From Isoetes taiwanensis (lineage: Eukaryota > Streptophyta > Lycopodiopsida > Isoetales > Isoetaceae), in contig JAJEKV010000027.1 in NCBI GenBank assembly GCA_021234155.1, positions 5,518,623-5,582,622 of the forward strand: DNA of 64,000 bases, written 5' to 3'. The notes beneath the pieces are model-generated. The model was not told the origin of the DNA. It was given only the letters and a program-made list of their open reading frames with translations, and ran no database searches. Shown piece after piece: positions 41,387 to 53,384 of the stretch. Position numbers and translations under genes: made by a program. Every line of letters begins with the position of its first letter. Position 1 is the stretch's first letter.

Positions 41387-42988
41387 CGAATAATATGTAT
41401 GTCTTTCACATAAGTTCTCAGAGTGAACATATAGAATCCATGTCAATGCCCAAAGCGTAGCTAGCTAAAAATTAGTGTCCATATATGATCAATAAGACTA
41501 CATACAACCATATGATGCTGCAAACATCTGTCTTTGCCCTCATCTTCTTGCCAATAATTATAAACAACATTATGGCAAGAATCTGATCTGGAGACATTGC
41601 ACATGTATGCTGAAATACAGTCAGTGTTTAACTACTACAGACCACGAAAGACCATTTGTCTATGAGGGGAAAAAGAATACCAGATCAAAGATGGATCCTA
41701 GTACATTACAGAAATAGAGGTCGTGTTCACATTAGCATTAGCGAGAAAGCTTTTCATGGGATGAAATCTAGAAGAATCATTCGTGCAGATAAGAGCATCT
41801 ATATCCATCCACATTTTTGCCATGCTCAGATGATCGCATTATGACATTCGGCTCTCCTCTATGCTGAACAATCTAAAATAATATGAATAGAGCTAAAATA
41901 CTTGGAAGGCCATTGCCTAGTGCACGAAACAAGAGAAAGAAGTTTGTGATTCAGAACTTTGTTCTAGCACAAAATCAAGGCTTTCTATTTGCCATGAGCG
42001 GCAGCGTCACCTGTGGATTTTCATCCGAAAACTGCCAGGTGGCAGAGATTTCCACCTATGTAATTTCCCATGGGCATCCTCTTGGTGTGCCTCTTTAACT
42101 AATCACACACCAGAAAACTTGATGGTTAAGTGGAACTTGTGGGCTATAGACACATGCATAACTAATGGTCATGCACAAAGCAAGCAAGAACCGTTGTTTT
42201 TGCGAAATAGCAAATAAACACCCAAAATAAAAATACATGGTGTTAAATTTTAATATTTGTAGTGGTTAAATGGGCATGTTATCCCAAATCTGGATTGGCC
42301 AAAACATAGCACTTTGGATTGCGACACATACTACTATGCTCACTGCTATAGGACCATAAACAGGATTTACGAAGTCTTTTTAAAGATTCCAGAGTGGACA
42401 GACATGAGGATTTTCTATCATGATATCAGGATGTTGCTCTTCTTGTTGTGGCACATATCTTATTGTAGCATATATGCATACCTTCTCGGATGTGATAATA
42501 CAGTCTAAATTCCACCTTTATAAGTAAAACCTATGTTAGTCTTCCACTAATCACAATAGTCTTTTAATACCATTCTATTGTGCATCTCTCATCTCGCATA
42601 CAAACTCTCAGCATTACAAATTGTAAGTCTGCACTGTCTGAAATTTTGTTAAACCTTTGAATCTAAGTCTTAAAGTGGATCCTCAACTTATGGTCTTATG
42701 ACTATGCACTGCTTAGAGTCTTCTGAGCAAGTGGATCCTCAACTTGTGGTCTTATGACTGTGCACTGCTTAGAGTCTTCTGAGCAAGTGGATCCTCAGTT
42801 TGAAATCTACACTCCCATACAAAGCAATATATAGAATGTTCCAGATTGAAAAGAATTACAGAAAACTCTAAAAACTTAAGCATCTTGAATTATCCTAAAT
42901 AATATGACTTGGAATCTTGACACCAAGAGCAGTATCAAAGTATTCCATTAAGATGGAGGCCAAAATAGGATGAAGAAATGAAATCAAT
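41387..42988. other. no recognised gene
   Basis: AT-rich sequence with only short frames. The one clear structure is the 56-bp tandem repeat at 42673-42798. Confidence 0.45.
42673..42798 (+). repeat. 56-bp tandem repeat, 2.2 copies
   Basis: Units start at 42673, 42729 and 42785 with AAGTGGATCCTCA and differ at few positions. Confidence 0.85.
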
Positions 42989-43359
42989 TCAAATGATAAG
43001 AAGGATGAGGATGAAACAACAATTTAAATCAAGTCTGCTCGATACATCCATCCTTCCAAGATTGACAACACATAAATGCATCAAACATCCTATTGCTCTA
43101 GACAGAGCCAATGCATCAGTAACTTGAACAGAGCACCACCTTTGACCTCCTAAGAAGGAAGATGGCAAGACAACGTTAGTTCGATCATCATTCTCTCGCT
43201 CCGAATAATCCTCATCATATTGTATTCTCCTATTACGGAATGCCGGTGTTCTAAAGTAATTCAATCGTGCGTCCTCGACTCTTGAGTACATGTCAACCAA
43301 GTACTCTCCGCAAAGACGACCTAGTTGGACAAATCGGTCTTCATGGAGCAACCTAGCAC
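42989..43359 (-). pseudogene. Helitron helicase-like N domain fragment
   Basis: The minus-strand frame reads LLHEDRFVQLGRLCGEYLVD, MYSRVEDARLNYFR, VVLPSSFLGGQRWCSVQVTD and ALALSR, which match the Helitron_like_N domain of plant Helitron Rep-helicase proteins. Homology stops after about residue 95, so the Rep catalytic HUH motif and the helicase are missing. It is the continuation of the Helitron frames at 44015-44919, separated from them by a hAT insertion at 43360-44014. Confidence 0.82.
43352..43359 (+). repeat. 8-bp target-site duplication left of the hAT element
   Basis: CCTAGCAC. The partner in this copy has decayed (CCTACCAT, about 44015-44022), but an exact partner survives at 55587-55594 in the second copy of the segment. 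Confidence 0.72.
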
Positions 43360-44014
43360 CAGGGATAGGTTCAATACGTTGTACGTTTTATACGGAATAC
43401 GTATGAATTGTATGATACGGCACATATTTGCCGTATAAAACGTAAAAAATACCAAGAAAAAAATTCGGCTGTCGGGAAGATTTCGCGCGTCGCGAAAACA
43501 ACGCGGAAAGTCTGCCGCTGGTGCAGACGAACGAAATTTTTTTTTTGAATTTCGGCGACGCGGAACCTTCTTCAGATCGCGACGCGAAGTATTTTCGCAG
43601 ACGCTGATCGTAAGAATTTCCCGCGTCTGCCAAAAAAAAAAAAAAAAAAAAAAAAAAATTACGGATTTAAAAAAAAAAATTTTTTTTTTTTTTTTGAATT
43701 TTGCGCACGCTGAAAATATCGTGAAAGCTGACGCGAAAATTTTTTCACAGACGCGAAGATACCAGAAGGTTTCACAGACGTCGAAAAAAAAAAAAAAAAA
43801 AAAAAAATTTTATGCGTTCACAGACGCTGTTTTCAAGTTTCGCTGCGACGCCGAAAAATTTTCACAGACGCCTTTCGAGCTTTTCAGACGCCAAATTTTT
43901 TTTCCCACGGCTGAGGGTTTTAATGACGTTAAATAACGTATTTTATTAAAAATAATTTATTTTTTGACTTTATCGCCGTGAATTTTAATTTTGTGCACGA
44001 TAGAACCTATCCCC
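43360..44014. mobile_element. non-autonomous hAT-like element inside the Helitron ORF
   Basis: Terminal inverted repeats CAGGGATAGGTTC (43360-43372) and GAACCTATCCC (44003-44013), with an 8-bp target duplication, fit the hAT superfamily. The interior has no ORF. It is made of A/T homopolymers (up to 30 A at 43631-43660) alternating with CAGACGC-like units and TACGT-containing subterminal motifs. It splits the Helitron reading at the point where LTQLQWY should run directly into LLHEDRF. Confidence 0.75.
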
Positions 44015-44446
44015 CCTACCATTGTACCATTGTAGCTGTGTAAGACCCTGTTCATTGCTGAGGTCCCAACCAATTGTGCCATGCGGGAATATGAGAGAGT
44101 ATTGCAACGGCTCGTACATGGGATCAAGTATATTCGAGAAGGTTGGTTCACCCTCTTTTGTAAACAAAATCCACCAACTTCGAGGTGCAATATCGACCGT
44201 ATTGTTAACATCCACGATAGCTGCAATATCATCGCTTGCAGTTGCACCTTGTACAGTTATATATGCCGATGGCATGTACATGCTTCCCATCGTTCGAAGC
44301 TTTTGAATAGAAGGGTTTACTTGATCAAGACTTGAACCGACGGTAATGACCCATTGAAATGGCATGCCCTGACCTCTAGTATGTGGTATTGACCCATTGA
44401 AATGGCACGCCCTGACCTCTAGCATGTATATATCTATCGGATTCAT
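44015..44446 (-). pseudogene. Helitron N-terminal region (pre-helicase-like domain)
   Basis: The frame holds SYITVQGATASDDIAAIVDV-type sequence and ILDPMYEPLQYSLIFPHGT followed by GLTQLQWY. In plant Helitron proteins this PLYEPLQYPLLFPHG block directly precedes the Helitron_like_N domain. A direct repeat of about 50 bp (ACCCATTGAAATGGCA twice, 44340-44410) sits near the start. The frame ends where the hAT element begins. Confidence 0.78.
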
Positions 44447-44532
44447 CGTATATGTACCAATGTATTGGATGACCCATTTCTCTGCTGGGTCGTAGTCGAT
44501 GATACGTTCGACCTGTTATGGTTACTTTAATT

Positions 44533-44975
44533 TTAAGGAAACTCTAAATCTACTCTAAGAACACTAAAGCAGAACAATCTATTTACCTTTCTTGCCAACC
44601 TTGCAAAGTCTGGTATGTTGTAAAGATTATACAGTGCCACAGGGAGATGGGGTAAAGGTGGCAGTAACCATCTTCCGTTGTTGCAGCAGAAACCATTTTT
44701 TTCAGTATTTAGTAATGGAATTTGGCAATACGTGCATCTCTTATTCCATATACACATAGTATATCTACGATTTATTGCTGAGTTCATGTGACGTGCACGA
44801 GCTCGCCAATGCATCGAAGCCCACTCACTCATTGAGCCCTCATATTGGTTTTCTGGCTGACTAGATCTACCCTTATATCCGTACATCGACATGTACCTCC
44901 ATTTGTAAAGTATCCACATTTTCTTCCATACCTCAGGCGTTGTGATGCGTGCCTCCTGTTAAATTAGGTATAACA
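44533..44975 (-). pseudogene. Helitron N-terminal zinc-finger region
   Basis: SEWASMHWRARARHMNS is followed by CTYCQIPLLNTEKNGFCCNN and PPLPHLPVALYNL. The C-x2-C...GFCC...LPPLPxLP arrangement is the N-terminal signature of plant and fungal Helitron proteins. Its 5' side is cut by the (CT)n tract at 44979. Confidence 0.75.
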
Positions 44976-44976
44976 T

Positions 44977-46060
<1,084 letters not shown>

Positions 46061-46160
46061 AACACTCTCTCTCTCTCTCTCTCCTCCCTCCCTCCTCCCT
46101 CCCCCTCCCTCCCTCCCTCCCTCTCCCTCTCCTCTCTCTCTCCCTCCCTCCCTCTCCGGC
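46061..46160 (+). repeat. CT-rich tract after LINE-E
   Basis: (CT)n passing into CCCTCC-type repeats; shorter in copy 2 (57642-57680). Confidence 0.85.
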
Positions 46161-46500
46161 CACATCGTCATTTTTTTAATCTCTCGTCACATACGACGAG
46201 AGGCGGTTTTTATACCATATGCATCAAGAGATGAACGAGAGACAAATGTCTCTCGTTTCCTAACTGGCCTGTTAGCCCCCCTTCGACCGGATTTTGGAGC
46301 CGTCTCGGCCGAAAATTCTTCGCGCCTCTGCCTTGGCGGCATTCTGACTTCGAATTGTCCCACATTTTGTGTTTTCGCTTTCGACTTATCCCACATTTCT
46401 GTTTTCTGGCTTCAAGAATCCCATATTTTGAAAACAGAGCTCATTTTCCCTCATTCCCGATCTTAATCTCATATTTTCGGCCTCATCTGCATCATTTTTA

Positions 46501-46790
46501 ATGGATCCCTTAATTCTCGGCATGATTGCCATGCTTCTGAGGGCCATTTTCCTCGGATTAGCATTCCAAACCTACTGCCTTCATTTGACACAAGAAATCG
46601 AACAATCGGACCCCATTGATTTCTTAGATGAGGATGGAGATGTAGAAGACAACGTAAACTATATGTGTGCATCTTCCACTTTGCTGCTGGCAGCTTCTTC
46701 AAGATTAAAGAGGCCTCCAAGGAGATTCTGGGTTTGTCCAAGGCAGACAACACAATGGGACAACATTGACAATCACGCTTGGTTGATTGG
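46501..46790 (+). pseudogene. PIF/Harbinger-like transposase N-terminal fragment
   Basis: The frame begins MDPLILGMIAMLLRAIFLGL, continues with an acidic stretch, and ends RPPRRFWVCPRQTTQWDNI. The RRFWV-R/K-P block resembles the N-terminus of plant PIF/Harbinger nucleases and their domesticated relatives. No DDE nuclease domain follows, so about three quarters of the protein is missing. It faces the Myb-like ORF on the other strand. Copy 2 has stops inside the same frame. The family call is tentative. Confidence 0.45.
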
Positions 46791-46799
46791 CTTCCCAGA

Positions 46800-47693
46800 C
46801 ACCCCTGGTTGATTGCAAGCAGCTGATCTTGGGCTAGCGTCAGACACATTACAACAACTTGGTGTTTCCTTGCCATTGTTTTCCTTTGGACCACTTGAAT
46901 TATCCTTGCTGCTATTCTTCTCGGCTTCAACTGGACTGTGAGGAATTGTTCCTGAGTTCTCAACATCTATAAATTCTTCATCTCAGAAAGAAGCATCAGT
47001 ACCTATTGTTTCAAAAAGTGCAGATGACATGAACTCATTTGTATACATTTGAGCTTCCTCAAATGCTTCTGGGCCAAAATCACCGTCATCACCTCCACCA
47101 GGTATGTCTCTTTCATTAGTTTGGCCATGTTTCAAGTCTTCCATGAATTCAAACCATGGTCAATTTGAAGGCTCTGCACTAGTTTTTTCAGAAGCCTCTT
47201 TTTCATCCCTGAACTTTATCTTCAACTTATCCCATTTATTCCTCAATTGCCTCAAATCTTCCAATCCCTCAACCGAGGGTTGGAGTTTGATCATGATTTC
47301 TCTCCATTGACTGGCAGACAGATTGATATTCCCATTGTTATGAACTTTGTATTCTTTCATCAAAGCAAGCATTGTCCCAATTGCATTGTCGGACCAATCT
47401 ACTGGTCGTTTTCTTTTCTTGCTTTGGATTGCATCATTCTGACTGTCATGAATAATCAGAGCCAAAGAATCTTGGGAGGGGATCGACTCATCAAGATTAG
47501 TGGACAACTCCTTCCTCTTCTTCCTTGGATTGCAATCTTTTGCACCTTGAGGTTGAGATGAAATCTCCATTGCAACAGGGGCCGAAACTGCTCCAGTCAT
47601 TTTCTTAGGTCTCTTTGAAGGCAATTTTTCTGATCTAGGGGCCACAAATAGCTTAGTAGCCACTGGTAGGGCAGATCGAGTAGCTCTTGTCAT
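46800..47693 (-). pseudogene. Myb/SANT-like (PIF/Harbinger ORF1-type) protein
   Basis: From the ATG at 47693 the frame has a basic N-terminus (RSEKLPSKRPKKMTG), a KKRKRPVDWSD nuclear-localisation-like stretch, and a trihelix/SANT-like domain: IGTMLALMKEYKVHN, SASQWREIMIKLQ, LRQLRNKWDKLKIKF (residues about 110-165). It stops at 47160. Further codons downstream (FEFMEDLKHGQTNERDIPGG) are in phase but separated by stops. Such proteins accompany PIF/Harbinger transposases and bind DNA. The intact 177-residue frame in copy 1 is broken in copy 2. Confidence 0.6.
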
Positions 47694-47752
47694 GATTTGA
47701 GGATGTTTACTGCAGAAATCAGATGTGAATTAGATCTTCATCACATATTATA

Positions 47753-48140
47753 TCAGAAAAAATCAAGAACCATATCAGACCAGATTGTTGAAAACTCTCT
47801 CTTATTAACCACGGATTTTGATTTGTAATGCGGATCTTCAAGCTTGTATGCGGAATTGTGGACGGAAGTCAACAATTCCGCATACAAGCAAATCAAAGCA
47901 AGAAGTGGGGCATCAATTCTTGAACAGGGGTCGGAATTGGGGTCTCCATTTCCGGCGTGTTGAGGCCCCATACTTGGCTCCTCAGCATGGGTAAACTTAG
48001 TTGCTATTGTCTTCTCCTCTACCAAGTCTGAACTAAGTGCCACACTCAGGGACATAATATTGGCACCATCTACAACCATATCTTGCTCATTTGTTCCTCC
48101 GGATTGGCATTGCCTTGCACGTTGCCTTGCATATTCCCTA

Positions 48141-48142
<2 letters not shown>
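47753..48142 (-). other. open frame upstream of the Myb-like ORF, function unknown
   Basis: The frame reads from the (GA)n tract through QDMVVDGANIMSLSVALSSD to a stop at 47753. It may be a 5' exon or leader of the Myb-like gene; there is no recognised domain. It is conserved in copy 2 (59419-59640), as expected from the duplication. Confidence 0.3.

Positions 48143-48215
<73 letters not shown>
48143..48215 (+). repeat. (CT)n microsatellite, about 73 bp
   Basis: Pure TC repeat; the counterpart is at 59664-59741. Confidence 0.97.
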
Positions 48216-48217
<2 letters not shown>

Positions 48218-48603
48218 TTTCATCTACCAAACTTTCATACCCTCGACTAAATTTGCATGGCGCTCTCTTCGTCTTTGTCGAATTCTCTCCCTTTGTTCCC
48301 CAGATAAGTTTGCATAATGCCTTCTTTCTCGCTCTTGTTTCTTCTCTCCTCTTGTTGTCTCTCTAGATCGTCTAACAATCAGGACTCAATCAGGATTTTT
48401 CAAAGACAGTCTTTAAATTCCTAAGCAACCCAACACCATTAGATATTTCACTCTTAACATTAGATAGAACAGAAGACGCATCCTTAAAAATGGTATTCTG
48501 CTTTTTAAGCAACATCTAACAGAACATGCAGATCATATAGTAGATAAATTTGTAGAGACTAACCATCTATAACACACCTTATGAAAGAAATTATTCATAC
48601 CTT
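48216..48603. other. no gene
   Basis: No conserved frame. It aligns with 59742-60140 with more differences than the flanking parts of the duplication. Confidence 0.45.
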
Positions 48604-49420
48604 GCTTTGACCTGCTTAACAGAATCCAGCAAAAGCAAAAATCCCATAGGCACTATGGTCATGAATGACTTCATCATCTTAAACAACAATATAACAATTT
48701 AGTGTATATCTAACTACAGTAAAAAATACAGTGCAAAATGACAAGATATTTAAGCAGGTGAAAGTGCAGACAACTACATGTATCATACTGCAAACGTCAA
48801 GTGGTTTTGCAACTTATAATGCTTGTATTCTTATTGATTGCTTTTCTATGAATACATTGCCAACACAACTCTTTCCTAACTCTATCTGCAGATCCTAGCA
48901 AAACTTTGCTCCTCTTTGCTTTGCATCCTGCATATGCCCTTCAATGAAATTTGCAGAGCCACTGCACATAGAAAAAGTTATAATAATACAATGTAAAGAG
49001 ATAGAGATACGTTAAAGTAAATTGCAATGAGATTGATGAAGTAGAAACCTGTATGAGAAGATGATGTTTGCTGCTGCAAGTTCAATATCAACATCTTCAA
49101 GAACAATACACACATCCTTTCCTTCAAGCTCCATCTGCAATGGAATCATATTGGCCTTGTTAGAAACGTCTATACCAGTTTCACATCCTCCGGTGAAACT
49201 AAACAATCAGAAGACAATTATCAATACAACTGTATTTACATTATGTCACAAGTAGCATGTTGCATTTAAGATTACCTGTTACAGTTCATACCAGGATGAG
49301 TAGTGAGGTAATCTCCAGTTGCAGAGCTCTTTATTGTGACGCAGTTAAGCAGACCTTTAGGGAATTCTCCTAAGTGGTCAGTGTGAACCATGTGTATGGC
49401 AAAAACTGAGCCATGTTCCA
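48604..49420 (-). pseudogene. non-phosphorylating glyceraldehyde-3-phosphate dehydrogenase (GAPN/ALDH11-like) pseudogene, copy 1
   Basis: Exon-like blocks on the minus strand match the middle of plant GAPN, the cytosolic NADP-dependent aldehyde dehydrogenase that oxidises G3P: 49420-49276 (HMVHTDHLGEFPKGLLNCVT), 49198-49049 (FTGGCETGIDVSNKANMIPL, LEDVDIELAAANII), 48961-48880 (GSANFIEGHMQDAKQRGAKF then a stop) and about 48660-48604 (FLLLLDSVKQVKA). The coenzyme-binding FTGG and general-base ELEGKD (normally ELGGKD) regions are present, but the GQRCTA exon with the catalytic Cys is absent: only 87 bp separate the neighbouring blocks. N- and C-terminal exons were not found. Confidence 0.82.
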
Positions 49421-51199
49421 CTGCAACAGAAACTTAAATCACGCCACAGTTTTAGCTTGTATATGTTATTAGATTAAAACTCCTTCCCAAAATTTATCTA
49501 CAGATCAGATAAAATGTTAAGAGATTTTGGAACGAAAATATCAGAATATGAAAAAAAGTTTATAGATACAATATTGGAACTGTTTGTGAGCAAATAAAAG
49601 GAAACTTCAAGAGAGATTGCAAACTTAAATGAAATTATGCCACCAAAATGATTCATGCAAACCTTGAAAATCAAATTGGAAGGTAGATAACCTCAAATCT
49701 ACCTCTTTAGGTATCTGCAAAAAATGGAGCACAGCTTCCCATAGATAATTCTACTATAGTCACTTTTCAGATGAAGCATAAGACTGCTGACTCTCAAAAG
49801 TTCAGTTTACAAGGGAAGTACTAAATTAGAACCTAAAAGAAAAGGAAATGCACTGAAAATTTGGACCTATAAAATGACTTCACATAACCTGGCCCCCATC
49901 AGTTGCGCCACTTTGCTTATTGCTCTACTTGCTTTGATGCCCAACTCCCAGCACCCTATCAGTGCATGATACTGGTAGTACTTTCCTGCTTGAAAATTTT
50001 GACAAGCCAAATTATTAGATTGATATAAATGTATAGAAAATTGGAGATAAGATCTGGGTTTCTTGTGGTGAGCATTACACATGAAAGAATGACTAAATCT
50101 GCTAAAGAAAAATCTATTTCAAGCTTACCTTTATTTCAAAATTGTAGATCTCCTTGATCCTAGAACCTAGAAGACAAAAACTTTTCTTTCCATACACTTC
50201 ACATTGGCCTATGCATCCTGGGCTAAAACGTTTTGTTCCTCTTGCAGAACAATCAAGAGACTGGTAATGGCGAATGCAGATCACTCGATCCTCTAGGCCG
50301 TCGAAAACCTGGCTAAAGCCTCCCCTTCAAGGTTCGTAGAATAGGCGAACCCTATGCAGGAGGTAGATGTTCCTCTGAAATATTGACTAATTTTTTGTTT
50401 CCCTCTTTTTTCGAACCTACCTAACTTTCGTCCTCGCCCTTAGAGACAACACTAATTTGAAAAGCATAAATAAGATAATATATACATTAGCAATTACATG
50501 AGAATACATCGGTGATTACATGACAATACATCATTGAGGGAAAAGCATCCTTGAGGATAAAGCCTCTACATCGAAAGGAAATAAGCTTTCTGAACAAGCT
50601 TTTCAGCAAGCAAAGCTCATGAGCAAATACCTGTAACAGCAGCACATTGCATCATTTCCACCAAATGACACACCTGATGCACATAGTTAACAGAAAAACA
50701 TATAGTACAGAGCCATTGTCCACGAATATGTAGCTCAGATCTCAGATGACAGAACAACAATGGAGGAGTATCATAATTCATCCAAGAAATAGGAAATATA
50801 TATTACAAGTTGTAACAACGAATACAGATCCCCAAGATTTAGAGATGAAGCCTGCCTTAGAAAGAATTGGATGCCTTTCATAAATCAAATAGACACTGCC
50901 TAAAATTTTAAGACGGAGCCCAGGTTTTAGAGACGATTCATTGCCAAAACATCTCACAGGCGATTCATTGCTTTTAAAAAGAAAAAGCAGGCGATTTCAT
51001 TGAACATTTCTGCAACAATCGAAACAAGGCCATCCACACCAAGCTTGAGGATCATCATCACAGTCTTCTGCTTTGCCTGTATTCATTATGTTGATGGCCT
51101 CTTGAATCAATGAGAGAGCATGGAGGGTTAAGTTTTCTGCCTCTGTTTTCTTAGGGTCTTTTGAGTGGTGTATGAGATATTTTAACAAAGAGCTTGATA
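49421..51199. other. no recognised gene
   Basis: AT-rich. A 71-codon minus-strand frame (49867-50082) is identical in copy 2, but so is the surrounding non-coding sequence, so this is no evidence of function. Confidence 0.4.
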
Positions 51200-51207
51200 G
51201 ATTTGTT
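51200..51207 (+). repeat. 8-bp target-site duplication left of the MITE
   Basis: GATTTGTT, repeated at 51386-51393. Confidence 0.8.
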
Positions 51208-51385
51208 GCCTTCCTTATTCGGCCCCCCTCACTGGAAAACAGGCCAAAAAACAGATAATCCGCGGAAAAACAGAAAAAACATTGCCGGAAAATGTTTAAA
51301 CCATTAAAAAACACGCCAAAAACAGGGGCAAAAATTTCTCCGGCATATTTTTCGGTGAGGGGGGGCCGAATAAGGAAGGCTACCC
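51208..51385. mobile_element. 178-bp hAT-like MITE, copy 1
   Basis: Terminal inverted repeats GCCTTCCTTATTCGGCCCCC (51208-51227, continuing CTCAC to 51232) and its complement at 51355-51380 match over 25 positions with one length difference in the C/G run. The 8-bp flanking duplication GATTTGTT fits hAT. The right end has five extra bases (TACCC) beyond the inverted repeat. It has no coding capacity. Confidence 0.85.
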
Positions 51386-51393
51386 GATTTGTT
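51386..51393 (+). repeat. 8-bp target-site duplication right of the MITE
   Basis: GATTTGTT, exact copy of 51200-51207. Confidence 0.8.
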
Positions 51394-52459
51394 TCTATAT
51401 GTCAAGGCAAGTGGGTCTGTCTTCCGGCAGTTTTTGCATCCATTCAGATCAAGAATAGCAAATCGCTATGCAAAACCTGTAGAATCAGGTTAACATCTTG
51501 CCTTGACGTCATGGAACAGGAAGGGGTCAGGGGCTAGCAAGAATGCCCTCCCTCTTCCCGTTCCACATAACAACAGATTGCATGGCTTCTAAGCACTGTC
51601 TTATTAATTAGCATATTCTATGCATTGCATTGGTTGCCTTTCGTTCTAAACCATAAGGACTAGTCTCTGCATTTGCATGCTTTGTTCAACTGCATAGGCA
51701 CTGCCAGATCATTAAGGCTGACTTTCAAGCTCCCTTCTGCCTTTGCACTCCAAAGCCGATTTTCGTCCAGGCCAATATAGAGTATGAGACATTATAAAAC
51801 TGCAAAAGGTTCATAAGGGGATGCGTAGTTGACCTATGGACTTATGCATTTATACACACAAACTCATGCATTTAATGATAACAACGTATTATTTTGGGGT
51901 ATGTTATTTCAAGGTATTATCTGAAATATGGTATTAGCTTACAAATCATAACAGGGTGTTATCTGAAACATGAAACAGGGTATTATTTAAAACAGGGTAT
52001 TATCTTACAAATGATAACAGGGTATGAATTTACATTTTCTGAAGGGGGATTGTGACACCAGCATAACAGGGCATTATCTTATAAATGAGGAAAAGGGGGA
52101 TTGTGGCTAAATACCTCGATTCCAAAGTTCTATTTTATCCCCTGTTGTTCGACATAAAAAGTGGATTTTACAGGCATTTTTGGGGGGTATTTTTTGGGGT
52201 ATTGGAGCACCTTTTTCGTAGTGGATGGTATGGGATATGAAGTGCACACATGGGCAGATCTCTTTGGCAGACAACTCTTCCTAGCATGTCGTTTGTGTCA
52301 GAAGAATGCTTGAGGCCGACCTGGTGATGAAGTTGAAGGATGCCCTAAAACCAGCTTTGATCTGTGCTGAAGAATGCCTTGGTAGAGGGATTCAACGGGG
52401 CAAGGGTGGAGGCAGCCAACTTGGGTAAATGGATTAGGGGGGCCAAGGTTGCTTTAGAG
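51394..52459. other. no recognised gene; AACAGGGTATTAT repeats
   Basis: Degenerate repeats of (T)AACAGGGTATTAT(CTTA) occur about six times between 51890 and 52085. Near 52300-52530 a frame with KLKDALKPALICAEECLG and GKWIRGAKVALEAVPDSPGA is open but matches no family I know. Confidence 0.4.
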
Positions 52460-52532
52460 GCAGTGCCGGATTCTCCCGGTGCTCTAAGACCTTCGGCCAT
52501 GGATTACGACCATGGCCTTCACGCTCTGCACT

Positions 52533-52590
52533 ATTAAATTTGCTCCTTTTTTTCGGAGCACTATTAAATTTGGTCCTTTTTTTCGGAGCT
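52533..52590 (+). repeat. about 30-bp tandem duplication with a small hairpin
   Basis: CTATTAAATTTG(C/G)TCC followed by a T run and CGGAGC occurs twice. GCTCC and GGAGC can pair in the first copy. Confidence 0.7.
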
Positions 52591-53220
52591 GAGATGTTAA
52601 AGTAGAGTGCGTTCTATTGATCATGGAAGGGTTCATTCTTCTATGCCATCATCTGTTGGATTGAGTCTCCTTACAAGTTTATCCGTTTATCGTGTATATA
52701 AGTACGATCTGCTTGTCCAATAAGAAATTAATTCTCATTATTTTAGAAAAAACGGTAACAAATTGATCAAATTCCAAGAAAAGAATCTGATGCACAAAAT
52801 TTTGCTTGACCAGACTGTTTCTTGGCAGCTAATTGAGAGTTTTGCTCGACAAATCATCTACCACTAAGTCCAACTATATCTGCTGCAGAGGCAATGGCAG
52901 TGAGATCCAAACAATGTATTCTTCTACTAGCTAGAACATATTCACTTTAGACGATAAACAACATGGAGATTGTACATTCTATCCACCATTTGAATAGCAA
53001 TTCCATTCGTTTCCATGAATGTCATTCTTGATATCATAGCAACACTTGGTACTCACAAAATTCTGCATATACATCGCAAGGCTGTCACGTTTTCTTTCTT
53101 TTTTTTACTTTAAGATACAGATTATGTTGCCTGCAATGGTTTTCTACAAAGTTCTCTATGACTTTCAGGACAAAAAACAGTGATTAGCAGACGAAAGAAA
53201 AAGTATGTGATTTTGCATAC
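52591..53220. other. no gene; spacer unique to copy 1
   Basis: AT-rich sequence, not represented elsewhere in the window. Confidence 0.45.
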
Positions 53221-53384
53221 TCTGAAGATAGGATAGTCCCACTTGTGAACTCGGTGCGCCACTCTCCATTAGTGTCTATCCTTTCTACTGCTGCAGCTAC
53301 TACAACCAGGTCTCCCTTCTCACTATATGGACTGCATGCCAATGCTCCTGACGCATAAAGAGGTGCTACAATTTTGTGCATACC
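53221..53384 (-). pseudogene. single exon resembling the PUA domain of an NSUN6-like RNA cytosine-C5 methyltransferase
   Basis: A 164-nt block with AG (53385-53386) and GT (53220-53219) borders reads HKIVAPLYASGALACSPYSE, then EKGDLVVVAAAVERID and GEWRTEFTSGTILSS. In plant NSUN6-like proteins the PUA domain has a similar GAxVYVPGVxACS, EKGDxVAVSVAVEQ and TRGTVLQG pattern. No neighbouring exon was found within about 700 bp, so this is an isolated exon or pseudogene fragment. The assignment rests on one short block. Confidence 0.5.

Noticed and set aside
49867-50082. 71-codon frame conserved in both duplicate copies
   Set aside because: The surrounding non-coding DNA is equally identical, so conservation only reflects the duplication.
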